Assembly: GCA_015492645.1 (NCBI GenBank)
Contig: WGER01000035.1
Coordinates: 1-38,165, forward strand
DNA length: 38,165 nt
Origin: Nitrospirota bacterium
GTDB lineage: Bacteria; Nitrospirota; Thermodesulfovibrionia; Thermodesulfovibrionales; JdFR-85
Reading direction: 5' to 3'
Shown here in pieces: positions 1 to 6,051 of this stretch. Below the pieces are notes generated by a model. The model was not told where the DNA came from, made no database searches, and was given only the letters and a program-made list of their open reading frames with translations. Numbering within the stretch: the first letter of the stretch is position 1; the number at the start of each line of letters is the position of its first letter. The translations under genes were made by a program, and so were the position numbers.

Positions 1-730
1 ATCTACTTATTTTTTGTAGACTCATCGGTGGGGGGAAAAATATCTTCCTTAATAGTTTATTGCGAAGTCTCTTGTTAGGGTTGACTATCTTAAATCCAGG
101 CTGAAATGACTCATCAACCTCAAGAAACTCAAGGGTCTCCTTATATACTCTTGCAGTATCTTTTTTGAAATCATCAAAGATAATTATATGAATTTTTTCT
201 CTATCAAAATGTCTCATAAATCGCTCAACTTGAACACTAAATCTTGCCATTTCTCGATAAAACAAAAACTCCACAGGCCACCTGCTTTCTGGAACTCTCA
301 ACCCTTTCTTACGGTCTCCCTCTGCCCTGAGGGCCTCTTCAAAGTCTTCAATATCTTCGTGTCCTGCAAATACCAACTGACTGTGTAAGGAATACATCAT
401 ATCCACAGGGTTCCTTAACATTATTATAATTCGTGCATCAGGGTTAAATTTTTTAATCTCTTCCGCTGCAACTTTAGAAAATAAGTATATAGCCGAAGCC
501 TCACCTACCCTTTTTTGGGTAGTTACATTTGAAAAGAGTTCAAGATATCGCTTTTCATCCCTTATATAATAATGGGAGTATAAATCTTTCGCAAAGAAAC
601 CAGGTTCTTTAGTATGTTCAGGCATATATACCTCAGGATGCTGTTTCAAGTACTCATACATAGCAGTAGTTCCACACCTTGGTGCACCCACGATGAAGAA
701 ATCTGGCTTTCTTATTGATCCGTCTTTCAT
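1..730 (-). CDS. Sulfotransferase family protein, 3' end cut off by the window
   Basis: Reading the minus strand from ATG at 730 gives an open frame of about 243 codons that runs off the window. The N-terminus (MKDGSIRKPDFFIVGAPRCG) carries the 5'-phosphosulfate-binding loop PRCGTT. A second conserved motif, RNPVDMMYS, near residue 105 matches the 3'-phosphate-binding region of PAPS-dependent sulfotransferases. The likely role is transfer of sulfate from PAPS to a glycan or other cell-surface acceptor. This is inferred from the fold and from the nearby glycosyltransferase and flippase. The acceptor cannot be read from the sequence. The gene is clearly more AT-rich than the dcw and rpo blocks, which suggests later acquisition. 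A GGAG sequence lies 9 nt before the ATG. The frame stays open for a short way upstream into a decayed regulator gene. Confidence 0.85.
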   Translation of the reverse strand, partial: MKDGSIRKPDFFIVGAPRCGTTAMYEYLKQHPEVYMPEHTKEPGFFAKDLYSHYYIRDEKRYLELFSNVTTQKRVGEASAIYLFSKVAAEEIKKFNPDARIIIMLRNPVDMMYSLHSQLVFAGHEDIEDFEEALRAEGDRKKGLRVPESRWPVEFLFYREMARFSVQVERFMRHFDREKIHIIIFDDFKKDTARVYKETLEFLEVDESFQPGFKIVNPNKRLRNKLLRKIFFPPPMSLQKISR

Positions 731-989
731 ATCCTCATTCTCCTTAATTACCTTTAACAGGGCCTTTTTAAGTGTCTCTCTATCACGTATGAGGAAATAA
801 GGACTGCATCATAATGGCTTCATCAACAGGTCTATAAGAACCACTCCCCTGCCCTCTCGTCTCAAGGTCACCTACCAGTTCAAGGCCTGTCTCCTGAAGC
901 GTAAGGTAGGCAATCTCGGCTACATCGTGTGAGCCAGAAACCACTATAAACACCCCGTTTTTCTGCTCTGAAAAGCCTGGCATACACAA
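731..989 (-). pseudogene. Decayed C-terminal fragment of a winged-helix/Rossmann regulator
   Basis: This is a broken paralogue of the C-terminal domain of the intact regulator at 1941-2534. The frame at 783-989 contains VAEIAYLTLQETGLELVG, nearly identical to VAEIAYLTLQETDLELAG in the intact protein. The match then breaks at an indel near GDLETRGQG (GVLDDERAG in the intact copy). Further on, a different frame resumes with HYDAVLISSYV, matching HYDAVVVASYV. A third frame, RDRETLKKALLKVIKENED, continues into the sulfotransferase start. No winged-helix N-terminus or operator is left. The 316 bases from 731 to 1046 hold this remnant and no intact gene. It sits directly upstream of the sulfotransferase, as the intact copy and the other remnant sit upstream of their own units. 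Confidence 0.8.
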
Positions 990-1046
990 AACTAAAAAAC
1001 ATTTAAAGGAGAGGCAACCTTATAGAGAATTGTCTCTGCTGAACCT

Positions 1047-1481
1047 CTAACCAAGGTCTGCCTCAGCGTGTCCATCGGATTTTATAACCCTTTCTACAAT
1101 GGTCTTTATCTCACTGGCCCACTGGATTGCTCTTTCTGCCTCTTGAAGGCTGTATTCATCTAAGGGAATCCAGTCATCTGCTCCGTAGAAGGAGAGTTCT
1201 CTTTCCTTTCTTAAAGTTCTTGAAATTTCTTTAATCTTATTGATGTTGGTCTTTACTATATCCGGGAAGAGAGATAAATTCTTCTCTATAAATCTTGATA
1301 CATCATGAACTTTTGGCACCTCAAGTCCTGCATTCATTATCAGGGCTTTAAGAAGCAGTTCTACTACCTCCTGTGCCTCCCTTACCACATCCGGATAATC
1401 ACCCTTTTTTTTCAGAAATTCCAGCATCTCTAATCTTATGGAAGCCCTGTTAAGGTAGTCCTCTATAAGCCTCTTTCTCAT
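1047..1481 (-). CDS. HEPN domain protein, partner of the MNT nucleotidyltransferase
   Basis: This 144-residue, mostly helical protein has the PF05168-type HEPN layout: helix, then REAQEVVELLLKALIMNAG near residues 35-53, then KVHDVSRFIEKN, then a last pair of helices with an E/R-rich RKERELSFYG segment. HEPN proteins paired with MNT proteins are often the RNase toxin of HepT/MntA-type systems. The usual R-x4-6-H catalytic motif of that group is not visible here: no histidine follows the arginines near residues 90-100. RNase activity is therefore doubtful. The start ATG overlaps the upstream MNT stop by 4 bp (ATGA), so the two are translationally coupled and in one operon with the winged-helix regulator. 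Confidence 0.85.
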   Translation of the reverse strand: MRKRLIEDYLNRASIRLEMLEFLKKKGDYPDVVREAQEVVELLLKALIMNAGLEVPKVHDVSRFIEKNLSLFPDIVKTNINKIKEISRTLRKERELSFYGADDWIPLDEYSLQEAERAIQWASEIKTIVERVIKSDGHAEADLG

Positions 1482-1927
1482 GGGTGAATTCTCCAGTATT
1501 TTATGTCATTCAAGTAAAGTTCCTCTATTGAGCCCTTGTCTTTTAGTTCTTTTATCGTAGCCAATATCTCTTGAACTATCCCCTTTTCGTCATAGAGGAC
1601 TTTGAACTCATCAAAGACACCAAGATAAAAGGGACGGAACTCTCTGACTTCCTCCTCTGTAAATATAACAGGCGAAAGAAAAAGGCCAAACTCATCTTCC
1701 AAGGTATCACCAACTCCCCTGTAAAAATCCTTTATCCTCTGTCTGAAAGACTTCTCTGAACTCTTCAGTATGATAAACAGGTCCACATCGGAAGATACAG
1801 TTAAGTCTCCTCTTGCACCTGAGCCGAAAAGGACCACGGCAAGAAGGTCTGGACCGTAGAAGGCCATTATTCTGTCTGCCAGACTATGCAGTTGTGGCTC
1901 AACTCTTTTATATACAGCAGTGGCCAT
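1478..1927 (-). CDS. MNT-type nucleotidyltransferase domain protein
   Basis: This 149-residue protein has the minimal nucleotidyltransferase signature VVLFGSGARGDLTVSSDVDL (about residues 31-50), with the GS motif and the SDxD metal-binding pair. In HEPN/MNT pairs the MNT protein is normally the antitoxin and AMPylates the HEPN partner. Other members act as small-molecule nucleotidyltransferases. It begins 13 bp after the winged-helix gene and overlaps the HEPN gene by 4 bp, so all three look like one transcript. A longer C-terminal tail (residues 90-149) follows the catalytic core. The domain call is firm. The toxin-antitoxin role is inferred and less sure, because the HEPN partner lacks its usual catalytic motif. 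Confidence 0.88.
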   Translation of the reverse strand: MATAVYKRVEPQLHSLADRIMAFYGPDLLAVVLFGSGARGDLTVSSDVDLFIILKSSEKSFRQRIKDFYRGVGDTLEDEFGLFLSPVIFTEEEVREFRPFYLGVFDEFKVLYDEKGIVQEILATIKELKDKGSIEELYLNDIKYWRIHP

Positions 1928-1940
1928 CTCTCTCAGTCCT

Positions 1941-2534
1941 CTAAAAGATCTGCTTTATGTCCATTTCTGAGACCCCAGAGTTTTTTAACCTCTCAATAAT
2001 ATCCCTTCTCTTTACATAGGAGGCTACCACCACAGCATCGTAATGCAGGCTCTGGATTTCACTGAAAGGATAAATCCTGTAAGAGAAAAACTCCTCCCCT
2101 GCCCTCTCATCGTCAAGGACTCCTGCCAGTTCCAAATCTGTCTCCTGAAGCGTCAGGTAGGCGATCTCAGCAACCTCGTCTGAGCCTGCAAAGACCACGG
2201 TCCTTTTTCCCTCTGCCTCCAACTGCCTGAAGAGGTCCTTCAGGGTGGTCCTTGCATGCTGGTATATCTCGTTGTAGTGGTGGAGGAGTTTCAGGGCAAG
2301 GCGGCCCTTCTCTGCAAAGCCCTTTGGTGTAAGATAATAGGCATACCTTCTTGGTGGGATGTTCTTTACCGTGACATAGCCCTTTCTGATGAGGTTCTTC
2401 AGGTAGGAATTCACAAGTCCAAGTGCGATGCCCACCCGCCTGCTCAACTGCCTCTGGGTGAGGGGGTCTCCACTGGACAGGGCCTCCATCAGTTTCAGGA
2501 CCCTGTAGTCCTCAGTGCCTCCAGTATTGTTCAT
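1941..2534 (-). CDS. Winged-helix regulator with C-terminal Rossmann-like domain
   Basis: With the start at ATG 2534 the protein has 197 residues. Residues 8-72 form a winged helix: helix-turn-helix around LTQRQLSRRVGIALGLVNSY, then a wing with KGYVTVKNIPPRRYAYYLTPKG. Residues 109-197 look like a Rossmann-type nucleotide or sugar-nucleotide-binding fold with alternating strands and helices: RTVVFAGSDEVAEIAYL, ELAGVLDDE, HYDAVVVASYV. Regulators of this build are commonly found next to surface-polysaccharide genes. An upstream frame extends to 2570, but the -35 element lies in that stretch and the -10 follows it, so ATG 2534 is preferred. The predicted transcript starts at or within a base of this ATG and there is no Shine-Dalgarno sequence. 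A palindrome over the -10 and the start codon suggests autoregulation. It is the first gene of an operon with MNT and HEPN genes. Confidence 0.85.
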   Translation of the reverse strand: MNNTGGTEDYRVLKLMEALSSGDPLTQRQLSRRVGIALGLVNSYLKNLIRKGYVTVKNIPPRRYAYYLTPKGFAEKGRLALKLLHHYNEIYQHARTTLKDLFRQLEAEGKRTVVFAGSDEVAEIAYLTLQETDLELAGVLDDERAGEEFFSYRIYPFSEIQSLHYDAVVVASYVKRRDIIERLKNSGVSEMDIKQIF

Positions 2535-2570
2535 ATTTTGAACATAACACATAAAAGATAGAGATGTCAA
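2528..2570 (-). promoter_or_regulatory. Promoter and palindromic operator of the winged-helix operon
   Basis: On the minus strand, -35 TTGACA (2565-2570) is followed by an 18 bp spacer and -10 TATGTT (2541-2546). The expected transcription start, 7 nt on, is the A of the ATG at 2534, so the mRNA is predicted to be leaderless. A perfect inverted repeat, TGTTCA-N5-TGAACA (2528-2544), covers the -10 and the start codon. It is well placed for repression by a dimeric regulator, most simply the encoded winged-helix protein. The same module recurs at 4141-4183. Confidence 0.75.
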
Positions 2571-2677
2571 TCTACCGGCCCGGCTTTGCCGTTAGACTTT
2601 TCGGTCAATAACTTATAGTAATAAGAGGCAGGGGCAGGAGTTAGAGAGATAACAAAGTATATATTGTTTTTGTCCCT

Positions 2678-2721
2678 TCTGACTTGTCCCTCATTTCAAG
2701 GTCCTGAAGTAGGAAGTCAGA
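2678..2721. repeat. Imperfect inverted repeat between flippase and regulator genes
   Basis: An 8 bp perfect outer stem (TCTGACTT at 2678-2685 with AAGTCAGA at 2714-2721) encloses an imperfect inner stem with CCT/AGG and TTCA/TGAA pairings. It lies in the 212 bp gap downstream of the flippase stop and upstream of the regulator promoter. It could form a 3'-end structure for the flippase transcript. It lacks a T-run on either side, so it is not a standard intrinsic terminator. Apart from the regulator's promoter, I see no gene or other signal in the gap. Confidence 0.4.
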
Positions 2722-2746
2722 AATCGTGTCAGAATTTTCTCTGTTT

Positions 2747-4066
2747 TTATTCACCTGTCCTCCATACCTTCAATCTCCTTAAATCACCCAGGGCAGTGGT
2801 ATATAGCCCAAGCCTCTTTCTGACAAACCAGGCCATAACCAGATTCCATGTTGCCATACTTATTGCCGTGGCCACTGCTGCACCATTCATTGACCACCTG
2901 GGGATCAATAGAAGGTTCAACACTACATTCACAACAGCCCCTATACCAAGTCCCAGAGAGGCGTCCCTTTCATACCCTGTCATTATAAGGATCAGACCAA
3001 CAGAGCCAGCCGCGATGTTTATCACCTGTCCAGCACAGAGTATGGCAAGCGCATCTGCACCTGCTGTAAACTCCTCCCCATAGAGCATCAGAAACCACCT
3101 GCCAAACATGATTAAGATGATTGCGACTGGTAATGAGAAAAGCAGGATCAAGCGGGCTGTATGGGTGATCTCCCTCTGGAGGAGGTCTTTCTGTCCTGAA
3201 TGATACAGCCTTGAGATAATAGGTCCGAGCGAGGTATTCACTGAAAGGAGGACAAACGGGACAAGGGAGGCCCCTGCTGAGGCAACCGTGTAGATTCCCA
3301 CAACCCTTGCCTCTTTCATCGCACCGAGCATCACTATGTCTGTCCTTGAGTTTATAAACCCCATGCCTGTCAACAGTAGAAGTGTGAGGCCACTCTTGAG
3401 CCACTTTTTTACATGATACTCCGGGGCAACACCACTCAGGCCTTCTGGAAGGTATCTGTATAAAAGGAAAGACACAATTACCGTTGCCACAAACATCGCA
3501 GAGAGATTGAAGAGTATCACACTTATCGGCTGGATCGTGTCACGACTTACAATATAGAAAAGGAGTATCAAACCTATAAAGATGGTCGGCTGTAAAAGCA
3601 ACTCAGGAACCTGTGCAATAACAACCCTTTGAAGCCCCTTCAGTATACTCCGATTTACCGCTGTGATGGATATCAGGGGCAAAAGGACGATAGCAACAGC
3701 GAATGCCTCCAACTTCTCTGATGAACCGGTGTGAAAATACCTGTAGAGAAACACCATCATCATAATCACGGCAGAGGAGATCAGCACCGTGCCCCAGGCA
3801 AAACGGATCAGACCCTTGAGGCCTGACCACTCTGACCTTGAAGAGAAGACCGATACCTCTCGAATCAAAAGGCTTTCAAGACCCATTATTGAAGGGATGC
3901 TCAGTATATAAACCCAGGCCAATGCATAGGAATACACACCCAGACCCTCTGCCTTAAGTAACCTCGCAAGGATCAGACTGAGTAGAAAACTCAATCCCGT
4001 GGAGGAGACCTTCAGAAAGAGTGTCCCTGCTGCCCCTCTTATAAGGGTCTGCCTCAGTGATCTCAT
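2747..4066 (-). CDS. Wzx-like polysaccharide/lipid-linked oligosaccharide flippase
   Basis: This 439-residue, very hydrophobic protein has about 12-14 predicted membrane segments in pairs. It starts with RSLRQTLIRGAAGTLFLKVSSTGLSFLLSLILARLL, as is typical of the MOP superfamily (RfbX/Wzx, MurJ-like). The late segment with GYERDASLGLGIGAVVNVVLNLLLIPRWSMNG is the usual Wzx pattern. The expected job is moving undecaprenyl-linked glycans across the inner membrane. With a GT4 glycosyltransferase upstream and a sulfotransferase downstream it fits a surface-glycan locus, though the cluster here is small and a polymerase is not seen. ATG 4066 lies 6 bp after the stop of a 24-codon regulator remnant, with only a weak AGGGTG ahead of it, so translation is probably coupled to that short frame. 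Confidence 0.88.
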   Translation of the reverse strand: MRSLRQTLIRGAAGTLFLKVSSTGLSFLLSLILARLLKAEGLGVYSYALAWVYILSIPSIMGLESLLIREVSVFSSRSEWSGLKGLIRFAWGTVLISSAVIMMMVFLYRYFHTGSSEKLEAFAVAIVLLPLISITAVNRSILKGLQRVVIAQVPELLLQPTIFIGLILLFYIVSRDTIQPISVILFNLSAMFVATVIVSFLLYRYLPEGLSGVAPEYHVKKWLKSGLTLLLLTGMGFINSRTDIVMLGAMKEARVVGIYTVASAGASLVPFVLLSVNTSLGPIISRLYHSGQKDLLQREITHTARLILLFSLPVAIILIMFGRWFLMLYGEEFTAGADALAILCAGQVINIAAGSVGLILIMTGYERDASLGLGIGAVVNVVLNLLLIPRWSMNGAAVATAISMATWNLVMAWFVRKRLGLYTTALGDLRRLKVWRTGE

Positions 4067-4072
4067 CTCACC

Positions 4073-4147
4073 CTATATTTCCCTCAATGGAGAGTTCCCG
4101 AGTCTCCTCAGGACCCTGTAGCCTTCAGCCTCGCTGTCTTTGTTCAT
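4073..4147 (-). pseudogene. 24-codon N-terminal remnant of the winged-helix regulator, now a leader ORF
   Basis: From ATG 4147 the frame reads MNKDSEAEGYRVLRRLGN and ends at TAG (4073-4075) after 24 codons. It aligns with the start of the intact regulator (MNNTGGTEDYRVLKLMEA), and a 14-base stretch around YRVL is identical in both copies. The rest of the gene is missing. The promoter, operator and start codon are kept in the same arrangement, and the flippase ATG follows 6 bp after the stop. The remnant may therefore survive as a leader peptide that couples translation to the flippase. That role is inferred. Confidence 0.7.
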
Positions 4148-4183
4148 TTTTTGAACATAACATAAGTACAGAAAACAAGTCAA
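4141..4183 (-). promoter_or_regulatory. Promoter and palindromic operator of the flippase unit
   Basis: On the minus strand, -35 TTGACT (4178-4183), an 18 bp spacer and -10 TATGTT (4154-4159) place the transcription start at the A of ATG 4147. The perfect inverted repeat TGTTCA-N5-TGAACA spans 4141-4157 and covers the -10 and the start codon. Every distance matches the module at 2528-2570, while the spacer sequences mostly differ. That points to selection on the sites rather than simple recent copying. Confidence 0.75.
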
Positions 4184-4190
4184 AGGAGAG

Positions 4191-4219
4191 AAAACCTGCA
4201 CTTACGACGTGCAGGTTTT
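4191..4219 (-). terminator. Intrinsic terminator at the end of the glycosyltransferase gene
   Basis: An 11 bp stem, AAAACCTGCAC (4191-4201) with GTGCAGGTTTT (4209-4219), encloses a 7-nt loop. On the minus strand it ends in TTTTCTCTCC. The glycosyltransferase stop codon (TAA, 4202-4204) lies in the loop, so the last codons form half the stem. It stands just upstream of the flippase -35 box and separates the two transcripts. Confidence 0.75.
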
Positions 4220-5299
4220 TAAAAATCCCTCAAATTCCCTGGCAATCCTGTCCCAGATGAAGGCCCTGGCGTACTGTCTACCCCTCTGCCCCAGGCTGTG
4301 CCTCAGGGAGGCATTACTCAGCAGGGTCTGCAGTTTCCTCTGGAGGTCTTTCGGGTCTTCCGGTCTGAAGGTGAGGCCTGCGCCTCTGTCCTTCACAAAA
4401 CCGAGTTCAGGTATATCGCTCACCAGTGTGGCCTTACCTGAGGCCATCGCTTCAAGGAGGCTCACGGGGTGGGCCTCGTGTCTTGAGGGAAGGACAAAGA
4501 CCTTCGCACCCTGAAGCACCCTCTTCTTCTCCTCCGCCGTGAGAAATCCGAGGTACTCCACCCTGTCTCTCAACCCTTCCGGCACCCTCCTGAGGAGTTC
4601 CTCTATGGGTGTAAACTGGTATCCTGCAAGGTAGAGTTTCAGACCATCAAACCTCTTTGCCAGGTTCACAAAGGCATCCAGAAGGAGATCGAGCCCCTTC
4701 GTGTACATATCTATCCTGCTCAGGAAGAGGAGGTAATTGTCCTCCTGTGGCTCACCCTCGAGCAGTGCCTCATCAACCCCGTTCGGGATGCAGGCATACC
4801 TCCTTGCCCTCTTCTTGAACCTCTCCATACCCACCTCTGTCACAAATATGTAATCCCTGTACAGGTAGGGATATATCCTCTCAACCAGAAACATCGGGAG
4901 GGCATATCTCATGGGAAACTTCCTGAACAGATGCCGACCCATTATCCCCTGGATCTGGAGCACCACAGGTCCCCTCCAGACAGCCCGGGTGAGAAAGGGA
5001 GTAGAGGGCAGAAAGTTCTCCACCACCACATCATAACCCCTTGCATGTCTGAAGAGGTGGTGGGTTGTCCTGATGGTATAGGAGAGGACACTCCTTGTGA
5101 GACTGTAACTCTCTGTACCGACAAAGAGATGCCTCAGCCCCCTGTAAATACCGTCCTTTGCCCCGGGATATCTCATGCAGAGCAGTGTTATATCATGCCT
5201 GTCAGCAAGCCGCCTGTATATCTCATAGGCCCTTACTCCTGCCCCCCCGAACCCGTAAGGGTTGTTCTCGCTCTCGTAGATGAGTTGAAGAATCCTCAT
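4202..5299 (-). CDS. GT4-family glycosyltransferase
   Basis: This 365-residue protein has the two Rossmann halves of a GT-B enzyme. The N-terminal half begins MRILQLIYESENNPYGFGGAG, a nucleotide-sugar glycosyltransferase start with a glycine-rich loop. The C-terminal half has IPNGVD, LLFLSRIDMYTKGLDLLLDA, and the retaining GT4 E-x7-E motif in PSRHEAHPVSLLEAMASGKA. It should add a sugar from a nucleotide donor to a surface glycan. Donor and acceptor are not readable. The gene diverges from hisA across only 20 bp and has no Shine-Dalgarno sequence. A perfect TATAAT lies 10 nt before the ATG, so the mRNA is predicted to have almost no leader. It has its own terminator and is transcribed apart from the flippase. 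Confidence 0.9.
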   Translation of the reverse strand: MRILQLIYESENNPYGFGGAGVRAYEIYRRLADRHDITLLCMRYPGAKDGIYRGLRHLFVGTESYSLTRSVLSYTIRTTHHLFRHARGYDVVVENFLPSTPFLTRAVWRGPVVLQIQGIMGRHLFRKFPMRYALPMFLVERIYPYLYRDYIFVTEVGMERFKKRARRYACIPNGVDEALLEGEPQEDNYLLFLSRIDMYTKGLDLLLDAFVNLAKRFDGLKLYLAGYQFTPIEELLRRVPEGLRDRVEYLGFLTAEEKKRVLQGAKVFVLPSRHEAHPVSLLEAMASGKATLVSDIPELGFVKDRGAGLTFRPEDPKDLQRKLQTLLSNASLRHSLGQRGRQYARAFIWDRIAREFEGFLKTCTS

Positions 5300-5320
5300 T
5301 CTGTGTAATATTATACCTTA
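5285..5320. promoter_or_regulatory. Overlapping divergent promoters for the glycosyltransferase and hisA
   Basis: The 20 bp between the two start codons holds interlocked -10 elements: TATAAT on the minus strand (5310-5315) and TATTAT on the plus strand (5309-5314). For hisA a -35-like TTGAAG (5285-5290), inside the glycosyltransferase gene, gives an 18 bp spacer. No good -35 is seen for the glycosyltransferase. Both predicted starts fall within a few bases of the ATG, and neither gene has a Shine-Dalgarno sequence. The two promoters cannot be bound at the same time. Confidence 0.6.
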
Positions 5321-6051
5321 TGATCGTCATACCGGCCATTGACCTTAAGGACGGCAGGTGCGTCAGGCTGAGACAGGGCAGGAAGGAGGAAGTGACTCAA
5401 TACAGTGACTCACCTGTTGAGGTTGCACGGAGGTGGGTCTCTATGGGTGCCACCCTTATACACATAGTGGACCTTGATGGTGCCTTTACAGGTTCACAGG
5501 CGAATCTTCACAGTATCAAGGAGATAAGGGATGCTGTGGATGTCACCCTCCAGGTGGGAGGTGGAATAAGACAGATGGAGAGGATAGAGGGACTCCTGAG
5601 GATGGGTATTGATAGGGTGATTCTCGGGACTTCAGCCCTGAGAGAACCAGAACTTGTGAGAGAGGCGGCCAGGAGATATCCTGACAGGATACTGGTCGGT
5701 ATTGACGCAAGGAACGGGAGGGTGGCTATAAAGGGGTGGCAGGAGGTGACAGAGGTGAGTGCCCTCCAGTTTGCCAGACAGATGGAGCGCTCAGGGGTGG
5801 CAGGGATAATCTATACTGATATATCAAGGGATGGGATGCTTACAGGTCCCAATTTCCGGGCTATAGAGGAGATTGTAGGAACTGTTGATATACCTGTGAT
5901 CGCCTCAGGAGGGGTCTCCTCATTGGAGGACATAAAGAAACTCAGAGATATCAGGGACTTATGGGGCGTTATCGTCGGTAAGGCCCTGTACACCGGAAGG
6001 GTGGACCTTGCCGAGGCTATCGCCCTGTGTGCTAACTCCTCTTCCCCTTGA
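5320..6051 (+). CDS. hisA: HisA, ProFAR isomerase of histidine synthesis
   Basis: This 243-residue TIM barrel, of full family length, isomerises N'-phosphoribosyl-formimino-AICAR-phosphate to PRFAR, the fourth step of histidine synthesis, in the cytosol. It starts [20 protein letters not shown] with catalytic Asp8. The second catalytic aspartate is Asp129 in [16 protein letters not shown]. Phosphate-binding glycines are in VGGGI and ASGGV. No other his genes are nearby, so it is separated from the usual his operon. It has no Shine-Dalgarno sequence and is predicted to be leaderless. Its last 20 bp overlap the end of ftsZ on the other strand. Confidence 0.96.
   Translation: MIVIPAIDLKDGRCVRLRQGRKEEVTQYSDSPVEVARRWVSMGATLIHIVDLDGAFTGSQANLHSIKEIRDAVDVTLQVGGGIRQMERIEGLLRMGIDRVILGTSALREPELVREAARRYPDRILVGIDARNGRVAIKGWQEVTEVSALQFARQMERSGVAGIIYTDISRDGMLTGPNFRAIEEIVGTVDIPVIASGGVSSLEDIKKLRDIRDLWGVIVGKALYTGRVDLAEAIALCANSSSP

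Noticed and set aside
1047-1927. A definite HepT/MntA toxin-antitoxin pair
   Set aside because: The MNT motif is intact but the HEPN RNase motif is not visible, so I kept the domain names only.
2534-2570. Upstream start of the winged-helix regulator at 2570
   Set aside because: The extra 12 codons contain the -10 and part of the -35 of the promoter, and the remnant copy at 4147 aligns only from the downstream ATG.
2664-3083. Plus-strand frame of 139 codons over the flippase 3' end
   Set aside because: Most of it is antisense to the flippase, with no ribosome-binding site or recognisable domain.
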